Positions 56,892-64,000 of a DNA stretch of 64,000 bases are shown piece after piece (within the stretch, counting starts at the first letter, position 1; each line of letters starts with the position of its first letter). The notes under the pieces are model-generated. The model searched no databases. It saw nothing but the letters and a program-made list of their open reading frames with translations, and was not told where the DNA came from. This stretch comes from Brachybacterium sp. EE-P12. GTDB lineage: Bacteria > Actinomycetota > Actinomycetes > Actinomycetales > Dermabacteraceae. The stretch lies in NCBI RefSeq assembly GCF_003711805.1, contig NZ_QXCP01000006.1:248001-312000 (forward strand). The letters run 5' to 3'. A program made the translations under genes and the position numbers.

Positions 56892-57590
56892 CTAGGGGAG
56901 TCGGGGAGCGGGGCGGCCCGCGGCGTGCGCACGATGCAGCACCGCCTGCCATCCGCACTGCGCCGCCGCCTCGACGTGGCGCTGCGAGTCGTCCAGGAAC
57001 GCGATGCTCGCCGGCGGGATCTCCTCGCCGAGGACCTCGCCGATCCGCCGTCGGGCCCGGGCGTAGGCCGCGGGCTCGGGCTTGGCGGCCCCGAGGTCCG
57101 CAGTGTTCAGCAGGAAGCGACGGTCGACCCCGACGACGTCCTCGAGTCCGAGCTCGGCGAGCTCCTCGGGGACGCGGTCCGTGCCGTTGGTCAGCACGAA
57201 CACGGCGGTGCCGGACGCGCGCAGCTCGAGCAGTGCCGATCGCACCCGCGGGTCGACCGTCGCCGGGGTCCGCGCCCACCGGTCCACAGCCTCACGGGCG
57301 GCGGCGGGCGCACTCCCCGCCACCACGAGCTGCTCCGCGGCGAGCTCGCGCCAGCGCGCATGGGTGCCGCGTCCCCGCACCACCTCGTCGAGATAGGGAT
57401 GGCCGAGGATCGCGCTCATGCTCGTCCCCGCGGCGGTGCCGGTCATCGCGTCGAGCTCGTCCCACAGGGCCGGGTCGAAGACGCGCAGCACCCCGTCCAG
57501 GTCCGAGACCACCACCCGGATCCCGTGGACGGCGACGAGCTCTCGCAGGGTGAGCAGGGGATCGGCGGGAACCGTGCCGTCGGAGGCCAT
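56892..57590 (-). CDS. HAD-superfamily hydrolase
   Basis: A 232-residue phosphatase-like protein. Motif [14 protein letters not shown] (about 27-39), motif [16 protein letters not shown], motif III Lys in [15 protein letters not shown] and motif [17 protein letters not shown] are all present. TACGAT 6 bases before the ATG, with no Shine-Dalgarno, suggests leaderless expression, divergent from the ABC-F leader. metG follows after 11 bases. Substrate unknown. Confidence 0.9.
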   Translation of the reverse strand: MASDGTVPADPLLTLRELVAVHGIRVVVSDLDGVLRVFDPALWDELDAMTGTAAGTSMSAILGHPYLDEVVRGRGTHARWRELAAEQLVVAGSAPAAAREAVDRWARTPATVDPRVRSALLELRASGTAVFVLTNGTDRVPEELAELGLEDVVGVDRRFLLNTADLGAAKPEPAAYARARRRIGEVLGEEIPPASIAFLDDSQRHVEAAAQCGWQAVLHRAHAAGRPAPRLP

Positions 57591-57622
57591 CTCGACATCG
57601 TAGGCGCGGCGAGGCCTGGTGA

Positions 57623-57638
57623 CACGAGAATTCTCGTG
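57623..57638. promoter_or_regulatory. Perfect 16-bp palindrome between divergent promoters
   Basis: CACGAGAATTCTCGTG lies between the leaderless HAD promoter (minus strand TACGAT at 57597-57602) and the ABC-F leader promoter (TACTGT at 57660-57665). It overlaps the expected -35 positions of both (GTGTCA on the minus strand, GTGACG at 57636-57641). A regulator binding here could control both directions. No regulator gene is adjacent. Confidence 0.6.
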
Positions 57639-57672
57639 ACGTCGAGCCGCGCTCCGACCTACTGTGGGTCGC

Positions 57673-57729
57673 ATGACGACCTGCTTCCTCGGCATCTGCG
57701 CCATCGCGCGCCCCCGCGCCCGCCGCTGA
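57673..57729 (+). CDS. Short leader peptide (18 residues) upstream of ABC-F gene
   Basis: ATG at 57673 opens MTTCFLGICAIARPRARR followed by TGA. TACTGT ends 7 bases before the ATG, so the transcript probably starts at this ATG. The peptide carries R-P-R and R-A-R, the +x+ pattern known to make ribosomes stall with macrolides, just before its end. It lies 98 bases upstream of the ABC-F start, and its 3' end forms part of a hairpin. Such arrangements regulate erm and ABC-F resistance genes; the drug sensed here is unknown. Confidence 0.65.
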   Translation: MTTCFLGICAIARPRARR

Positions 57730-57800
57730 CGGCGGCGCCCCACCACCATTCCGCGCTGCCGTCCGGACCTCCACCGGGCGGCGCTCCGCCGTGCCCGGTG
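57720..57800 (+). promoter_or_regulatory. Attenuator-like hairpins between leader peptide and ABC-F gene
   Basis: Hairpin 1: CCGCCG (57720-57725) pairs with CGGCGG (57730-57735) and holds the leader stop codon in its loop. Hairpin 2: CACCGGGC (57772-57779) pairs with GCCCGGTG (57793-57800), extended inside by GGCG/CGCC, a very strong stem ending about 11 bases before the GGAAGG of the ABC-F gene. A ribosome stalled on the Arg codons would melt hairpin 1 and alter downstream folding or termination. Function is inferred. Confidence 0.55.
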
Positions 57801-57827
57801 ACACCCACCACCGGAAGGCACCCGACC

Positions 57828-59393
<1,566 letters not shown>

Positions 59394-59395
59394 CC

Positions 59396-60784
59396 ATGAG
59401 CATCGAAGGACTTCAGGCCGCCCAGCAGAAGATGGCCGACGCCGGGGTCGCGCAGACCGCGATCGACGTCTTCTCCCACTACTACGGTCAGCTCGAGGAC
59501 GGGGTGACCGGCACGATCCCCGAGGACACCATCGAGCCCTATCTGGACCCCACCCACCTCGAGGACGTGAAGATCGACGTCGCCGAGGCGAAGCAGGTCT
59601 TCGACAAGCTCGCGATCATCAACCTCAACGGCGGGCTCGGCACCTCGATGGGCCTGGACCGTGCGAAGTCGCTGCTGCCCGTGCGGGACGGGAAGAGCTT
59701 CCTCGACCTCATCGTCGAGCAGGTCCTCGCCGCCCGCCGCGGCACGAACTCCCGCCTGCCGCTGATCTTCATGAACTCCTTCCGCACCCGCGAGGACACC
59801 CTCGAGGTGCTCTCGAAGTACCCCGACCTGCCCGTCGGCGACCTGCCGCTCGACTTCCTGCAGAACAAGGAGCCCAAGCTCCGCGCCGACGACCTCAGCC
59901 CGGTCAGCTGGGACGCGGATCCGGATCTCGAGTGGTGCCCGCCCGGCCACGGCGACATCTACACCGCCCTGCAGACCTCCGGCCTGCTGCAGCAGCTGCT
60001 CGACGCCGGCTTCAAGTACGCCTCGGTCTCCAACTCCGACAACCTCGGCACGGTCCCGAGCCCCGTCCTGGCCGCCTGGTTCGCCTCGACCGGCGCGCCC
60101 TACGCCGCCGAGCTGTGCCGCCGCACCCCCGCGGACCGCAAGGGCGGTCACCTCGCGGTGCGCAAGGCCGACGGACAGCTCATCCTGCGCGACACCGCGC
60201 AGACCCCCGCCGAGGAGATGGACTACTTCACCGACGAGCACCGCCATCCGTTCTTCCACACCAACAACCTGTGGTGGGACCTCGAGCAGCTGGACGCGAT
60301 CCTCAAGGAGCGCGACGGCGTCATGGGCCTGCCGCTGATCCGCAACGAGAAGACCGTCGACCCCTCCGACAAGACCTCCACGCCTGTCTACCAGATCGAG
60401 TCCGCGATGGGCGCCGCGATCGAGGTGTTCGACGGCGCGACCGCGATCGTCGTCGGCCGCGACCGCTTCCTGCCCGTGAAGGCGACCAGCGACCTGTTCC
60501 TGATCCGTTCCGACGCCTACGCGCTCGACGAGCGGGGCGCCCTCGTCCAGCAGGTCGGTGCCGCGCCGTCGATCTCCCTGGACTCCGGCTCCTACAAGCT
60601 CATCCATGACTTCGAGGCACGCTTCCCCGAGGGCGTGCCCTCGCTCAAGGAGGCCACCAGCCTCGACGTGCAGGGCGACTGGACCTTCGGGGCCGACGTC
60701 GAGATCGTCGGCGACGCCGTGCTCGGGACCGAGGGCGGCGAGGTCCCCGGCGGCGCCCGCGTGGGCACCGTCTCCGCCGGCTGA
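59396..60784 (+). CDS. UTP-glucose-1-phosphate uridylyltransferase (eukaryotic-type UGPase)
   Basis: A 462-residue enzyme forming UDP-glucose from UTP and glucose-1-phosphate, of the PF01704 type and unlike bacterial GalU. IINLNGGLGTSMGLDRAKSLLPVRDG (nucleotide loop), PLIFMNSFRTREDT, SVSNSDNLGT, ERDGVMGLPLIRNEKTVDP and LPVKATSDLFLIRSD match the family. TACGCT 6 bases before the ATG suggests a leaderless transcript, 3 bases after the ABC-F stop. It ends just before the large hairpin at 60871. Confidence 0.93.
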   Translation: MSIEGLQAAQQKMADAGVAQTAIDVFSHYYGQLEDGVTGTIPEDTIEPYLDPTHLEDVKIDVAEAKQVFDKLAIINLNGGLGTSMGLDRAKSLLPVRDGKSFLDLIVEQVLAARRGTNSRLPLIFMNSFRTREDTLEVLSKYPDLPVGDLPLDFLQNKEPKLRADDLSPVSWDADPDLEWCPPGHGDIYTALQTSGLLQQLLDAGFKYASVSNSDNLGTVPSPVLAAWFASTGAPYAAELCRRTPADRKGGHLAVRKADGQLILRDTAQTPAEEMDYFTDEHRHPFFHTNNLWWDLEQLDAILKERDGVMGLPLIRNEKTVDPSDKTSTPVYQIESAMGAAIEVFDGATAIVVGRDRFLPVKATSDLFLIRSDAYALDERGALVQQVGAAPSISLDSGSYKLIHDFEARFPEGVPSLKEATSLDVQGDWTFGADVEIVGDAVLGTEGGEVPGGARVGTVSAG

Positions 60785-60870
60785 GCCCGGCCTGGGTCGT
60801 CTGAGCCCGACCGGCGCCGGCTGGGCCCCGCCCCGACCGCTCCCGAATCGGCAGCGACCGGATCTCATCA

Positions 60871-60929
60871 CCGAGTGCTGCATCTGGACCGCTATGAGGC
60901 AGACATAGCGGTCCAGATGCAGCACTCGG
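60871..60929. repeat. Large inverted repeat, copy 1 (26-bp perfect arms)
   Basis: Left arm 60871-60896 (begins CCGAGTGCTGCATCTGG, ends CCGCTATG) is the exact reverse complement of 60904-60929, with a 7-base loop AGGCAGA. It lies 86 bases after the UGPase stop. The near-identical copy at 62234 differs in one arm base and the loop. The rest of the 310-base gap (60785-61094) contains no gene I can support. No T-run follows. Could be a bidirectional terminator or a dispersed palindromic repeat. Confidence 0.85.
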
Positions 60930-61094
60930 CGCGTGCCCGGGGGGCGCGGTGCGCATCCGGGGGATTCGGCCTCGGCCGAAGGCATCCTCGGCCCCGGCGC
61001 TCTCGGCTGGGGAGGATGCATCGCGCATGTCACCTGACCTCGACGTTGTGGATGGCGGCTCTCGGAACGTGGCGCGTCCGCCGATCCTCGTGGC

Positions 61095-62135
61095 ATGGCA
61101 CGCGCCCCGTCCCCTCTGCCCGATGCGCTGCCCCATGCCGTGCTCAGCACCCAGGAGATGCTCGCGGCCGGGGTCAGCAGATCACGGCTCCGATGCGCCG
61201 ACCTCCGTCCCCTCGCGCCCGGGCTCTGGGTGCGAGTGGACCGCGAGCTGACCGAGCGCGAGATCGTCGCGGCGCTGTGCCGGAAGGACCCCCGTGCGTT
61301 CGCGGCGGGCCTCACCGCCGCCCGGCTCTGGGGCTTCCCGCTGCCGGGCGTCCTCGACCAGCAGGTGACCGAGGCACCGAGGCAGTCCCGCGTGGTCCGC
61401 GGGCGGGTCGTCCACCGACCCGGAGGGAGGAGATCCGTCGACGGACGGATCCACATGGCGCGTCCCGACACTCAGCGACGTGAGACGGCGCTGCTGCGGT
61501 GGAGCCGTGTGAGATGCGCCGTCGTCAGCATCGAGGACCAGCGCGGACGAGCGCCGTCGGTGCGACTCATGACCCGTCTGCGGACCTTCCTCGACCTCGG
61601 TGGCGTGCTCCGGGTCGACGCCCTGGTCGCCATCGGGGACCACCTCGTGCGTCGGCCTCGACCTGAGTTCGAGGGCCGCTCGGTCCCGTACTTCACGATC
61701 GACGAGCTGACGGCAGCGGCCCGGACGTACGACGGACGCGGGGCGCGGCGACTGAGGGAGGCGGTGGCGCAGGTGAGGATGAGCAGCGACTCCCCGCCGG
61801 AGACGGCGCTGCGCCTCGCCATGGTCGCGGCAGGCCTGCCCGAGCCGCTCGCGAACGCGGCCGCGCAGCAGGAGGTCGAGGGCGGAAGGATCATCGATCT
61901 CGGGGAGCCCGATCTGCACTGGCCCCAGTGGAAGATCGCGCTCGAGCACGACGGCCCGACGCACCTGGACCGCAAGCAGCAGGCCAAGGACGTGGCCCGG
62001 GGAGACCGTCGCCGGGAGGCCGGCTGGGTGGAGCTGCGCACCACCGCCGACGACCTCCCGCAGGGCTGCCTGCGGGCGGTGCAGAAGGTGCGCAGGGAGC
62101 TGCTGCGCCGCGGGTGGAGCCCTGCCGCGGGCTGA
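61095..62135 (+). CDS. DUF559/Vsr-like nuclease-domain protein with AbiEi-like N-terminus
   Basis: A 346-residue protein. The N-terminus (VLSTQEMLAAGVSRSRLRCADLRPLAPGLWVR) resembles the AbiEi-type winged-helix start of a large actinobacterial family. The C-terminus (HWPQWKIALEHDGPTHLDRK, then QAKDVARGDRRREAGWVELRTTADD) resembles the DUF559/Vsr PD-(D/E)XK nuclease core with its D/E-x-K pattern only partly evident. The ATG has no strong Shine-Dalgarno. It is bracketed by the two copies of the large palindrome. Probably a DNA-acting protein; biological role unknown. Confidence 0.75.
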   Translation: MARAPSPLPDALPHAVLSTQEMLAAGVSRSRLRCADLRPLAPGLWVRVDRELTEREIVAALCRKDPRAFAAGLTAARLWGFPLPGVLDQQVTEAPRQSRVVRGRVVHRPGGRRSVDGRIHMARPDTQRRETALLRWSRVRCAVVSIEDQRGRAPSVRLMTRLRTFLDLGGVLRVDALVAIGDHLVRRPRPEFEGRSVPYFTIDELTAAARTYDGRGARRLREAVAQVRMSSDSPPETALRLAMVAAGLPEPLANAAAQQEVEGGRIIDLGEPDLHWPQWKIALEHDGPTHLDRKQQAKDVARGDRRREAGWVELRTTADDLPQGCLRAVQKVRRELLRRGWSPAAG

Positions 62136-62233
62136 GCGACGGGAGCCGGGTGCGCTCGACCTCGGTCGCTGGGGCCGGGACCCGGAGCATGGCAGGGAGC
62201 GCTGCTGCGGCCTGGGCCGGGGGCGGTGGAACA

Positions 62234-62292
62234 CCGAGTGCTGCATCTGGACCGTTATGACGGCCTCATAGCGGTCCAGATGCAGCACTCGG
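62234..62292. repeat. Large inverted repeat, copy 2 (26-bp arms, one mismatch)
   Basis: Left arm 62234-62259 matches copy 1 except GTTATG for GCTATG; it pairs with 62267-62292 leaving one T-G wobble. Loop ACGGCCT. It stands between the plus-strand nuclease-like gene and the minus-strand acyltransferase, which converge here. The remaining sequence of the 62136-62399 gap is a run of GGCC/GCCC-type degenerate repeats (GTGGCCGGCGCCCCTG and variants) with no gene. Confidence 0.85.
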
Positions 62293-62390
62293 CGTGGCCG
62301 GCGCCCCTGTGGCCGAGGATCGTGTGGCCGGTGCGCCTGCGGCCGGCACCCCTGGGCCGACGCCCCTGTGGCCGGCGCCCCGGTCGAGCG
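62293..62390 (+). repeat. Degenerate tandem-like repeats of GGCCGGCGCCCCTG
   Basis: From 62293 the unit cgtGGCCGGCGCCCCTGTGG recurs several times in diverged form (gtggccggtgcgcctgcggc, cggcacccctgggccgacg, cccctgtggccggcgcccc). It is low-complexity GC sequence between two convergent genes with no coding signal. Confidence 0.45.
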
Positions 62391-62399
62391 GGGCCGAGG

Positions 62400-63443
62400 T
62401 CAGCGGGTCGCGGGACGCGGGGCGGGCTGGTCGTCACGCACCAGCAGGTCGCCGATCGGCGGATCGGTGACCCAGCGGGTCGCACGGGAGACGATCCCCG
62501 AGCCGAGCACGAGGGCGAACAGGATCCCTGCGACCACGAGCACGAGCGGGCCCCACCAGCTCTCGATCCATCCGGGAAGCTGCTCCGCGTACCGGATCGG
62601 CAGCAGCAGCACGGGATGGAGCAGGTAGATCGTCAGGGACCGGGTGCCCAGGGCGGTCAGGGGCGAGCTGCCTCGCGGAGTGAGCAGCAGCAGGCCGAGC
62701 GCACCGATCACGCCGGCGGCGAGGACCAGCAGGCGCAGGAGGAGGTTCACGGGGATGCTGCCCTCCTCCGGATACGGCTCGCGGAGGAAGAACCACGAGT
62801 CCCGGATCTCGTCCCGCAGCAGGAAGGAGCAGCCCAGCGCACCGACCATCACCAGCGCACCGAGCCAGCGCCGACGCACCGCCCGCAGCCGCTCGAGCAT
62901 CTCCGGCGTGCTCACCAGCCCGAGCACGAAGAACGGCAGCATCCCCGCGGCGCGCCCCAGGGTGAAGGTGCCGTCGAGGTCCTGGTCCAGCGGGGCGATC
63001 ACCGAGATCGCCACCGCGATCACGAGCGGGTGGCGCAGGCTGCGCAGCACCGGGGAGGCCAGCCGCCACAGCAGCAGGGCCAGGAGGAACCACAGCGTCC
63101 ACGCCGGCTGGACCAGCTGCAGCGAGAAGTCCTGCCCGAGCAGCAGGGCCTTGCCCGCCTCGTGCACCGTCTGGAAGATCGCATAGGGCACCACGATCGC
63201 CGTCAGCAGGCGCTTCACCTGCCGCGGCTCGTTGCGATAGCTGCGCGAGAGATGGCCGGAGATCATCACGAAGGCGGCCATGTGGAAGGAGTAGATCGCC
63301 GTGTAGAGCGTGTCGCCGAGAACGGTCCCGAGCACCTCGAAGCACTCGAGCGTGTGCCCCACGACCACCAGGATGATCAGCAGGCCTCGGGCGTTGTCCA
63401 GATAGGGGTCCCGAGCGCGCGGGGCGGTGTTCGGTGCGGGCAT
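62400..63443 (-). CDS. Membrane acyltransferase (acyltransferase-3/fucose 4-O-acetylase-like)
   Basis: A 347-residue integral membrane protein with about ten helices. It begins with DPYLDNARGLLIILVVVGHTLE, where the conserved His of the acyltransferase-3 core lies in helix 1, and has FHMAAFVMISGHLSRSYR next, plus YLLHPVLLLPIRY. GGAGGAG lies just before the ATG. Likely transfers acetyl groups to cell-envelope sugars; no glycan gene cluster is adjacent. Confidence 0.88.
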   Translation of the reverse strand: MPAPNTAPRARDPYLDNARGLLIILVVVGHTLECFEVLGTVLGDTLYTAIYSFHMAAFVMISGHLSRSYRNEPRQVKRLLTAIVVPYAIFQTVHEAGKALLLGQDFSLQLVQPAWTLWFLLALLLWRLASPVLRSLRHPLVIAVAISVIAPLDQDLDGTFTLGRAAGMLPFFVLGLVSTPEMLERLRAVRRRWLGALVMVGALGCSFLLRDEIRDSWFFLREPYPEEGSIPVNLLLRLLVLAAGVIGALGLLLLTPRGSSPLTALGTRSLTIYLLHPVLLLPIRYAEQLPGWIESWWGPLVLVVAGILFALVLGSGIVSRATRWVTDPPIGDLLVRDDQPAPRPATR

Positions 63444-63590
63444 CGGCTCCTCCGGGGACGGCGGCGGACCGCAGAAGGCTACGGTGTCGAGCCGCGATCC
63501 GCCTCCAGGCGCGCCCGAGGGCCGACCGCCGGGGGCTGCTCGCCCGCGGGTCGCCCTCTCGCCCCAGTGCTCGGACTCGCGGGCCCGGGA

Positions 63591-64000
63591 TCAGGCGGGG
63601 CCGCGCGCCCAGCCGCGGCCGCCGGTGAGGTCCAGCGGATGCGGCAGCGGATTGCCGTAGCGGTGGTCCGTCGCGCTGATCGCCTGCTCGTGCAGGAAGG
63701 TCAGCAGCTCGACCCGGCCCGAGGCGAGGACCGGGCCGGTGAACAGGGCCACCTCGACCCGCCCCGCATGCGCCTCGCGCAGCGCGTCGTCGACCTCGCC
63801 GAGCACCCGCACCCGGCGCTGGCGCAGCTGCCCGAACCGGGCGGCGAAGCCGGCCGCGTCCTCGCGGACCACGCCGGCCTCCGGGACGTCCTCCTCCAGG
63901 GCCGTGCGCCGCAGCTCCTCGTCGGCGACGGAGACCTCGACCTCGGATCCCGCGATGCTGGCGGCGTGCAGCACGCGGCTCAGCTCGAGCGGGGAGGTGC
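63591..64000 (-). CDS. Bifunctional proline/glutamate-semialdehyde dehydrogenase PutA, C-terminal part (cut by window)
   Basis: The open frame enters from the right edge and only the last 135 residues are seen. VALFTGPVLASGRVELLTFLHEQAISATDHRYGNP matches the C-terminus of actinobacterial PutA-type 1-pyrroline-5-carboxylate dehydrogenase fusions (usually VALYTGPVTASGRVELLPFL). Upstream LELSRVLHAASIAG fits too. In-frame GTG at 63974 is not the true start since the frame stays open. PutA oxidises proline to glutamate; its N-terminal domains are outside the window. Confidence 0.78.
   Translation of the reverse strand, partial: TSPLELSRVLHAASIAGSEVEVSVADEELRRTALEEDVPEAGVVREDAAGFAARFGQLRQRRVRVLGEVDDALREAHAGRVEVALFTGPVLASGRVELLTFLHEQAISATDHRYGNPLPHPLDLTGGRGWARGPA

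Noticed and set aside
63444..63590. Small plus-strand ORFs between acyltransferase and putA
   Set aside because: They are Arg/Pro-rich GC shadows with no ribosome binding site; I see no gene in these 147 bases.

Overview
The window is very GC-rich (codon third positions almost all G or C), densely packed and free of rRNA, tRNA, CRISPR or recognisable insertion sequences. Gene content (HTH-MurA fusion, eukaryotic-type UDP-glucose pyrophosphorylase, NrtR-nadABC-cysteine desulfurase, HelR with a rifamycin-associated element, many leaderless promoters with TANNNT 6-8 bases before the start codon) points to a high-GC Gram-positive actinobacterium of the Micrococcales. A Brachybacterium/Dermabacteraceae-like organism is my inference, not something proven by the sequence.

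Layout. 1-4981: oligopeptide/dipeptide-type ABC importer (binding protein cut by the window edge, two permeases, fused double ATPase). 5078-10061: secreted metallophosphoesterase, a small membrane protein, RecQ helicase and a DHA2 drug-efflux protein. 10267-15857: NAD synthesis operon nrtR-nadA-nadB-nadC-cysteine desulfurase. 15896-17490: a GTPase-like P-loop protein overlapping a small unknown protein. 17773-22114: Ltp-repeat surface protein, secreted endonuclease/phosphatase-fold enzyme, alpha/beta hydrolase, DUF1846 protein. 22417-28440: carbohydrate ABC importer with ThuA, Gfo/Idh/MocA and LacI proteins behind a perfect 18-bp palindrome. 28544-34646: iron-siderophore uptake operon with a CMD-domain protein and a large FAD protein. 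34779-40777: TetR, HTH-MurA, HNH, Na+/H+ antiporter, unknown protein. 40778-43449: a probable frameshifted membrane gene and a helR gene carrying a rifamycin element but broken by a one-base frameshift. 43471-50967: peptide transporter, carotenoid-desaturase-like oxidoreductase, siderophore-interacting protein, MetY-like enzyme, FAD protein, PIG-L deacetylase. 51064-57590: transketolase, sugar porter, truncated fic, metG, HAD hydrolase. 57623-60784: divergent operator, +x+ leader peptide, hairpins, ABC-F protein, then UGPase. 60785-63443: a nuclease-like gene bracketed by two near-identical 26-bp-arm hairpins, and an acyltransferase. 63591-64000: C-terminal end of PutA.

How parts fit together. 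Several loci carry their own regulator and candidate operator: NrtR upstream of nad genes, LacI at the end of its sugar operon, and dyads overlapping iron-related promoters. Two antibiotic-response loci stand out: the RAE-helR locus (rifamycins) and the ABC-F locus with a short Arg-x-Arg leader peptide (probably ribosome-targeting drugs). Three genes look damaged (helR, the small membrane ORF at 40840, fic), so the sequence either records gene decay or contains indel errors around 40.8-42.1 kb.
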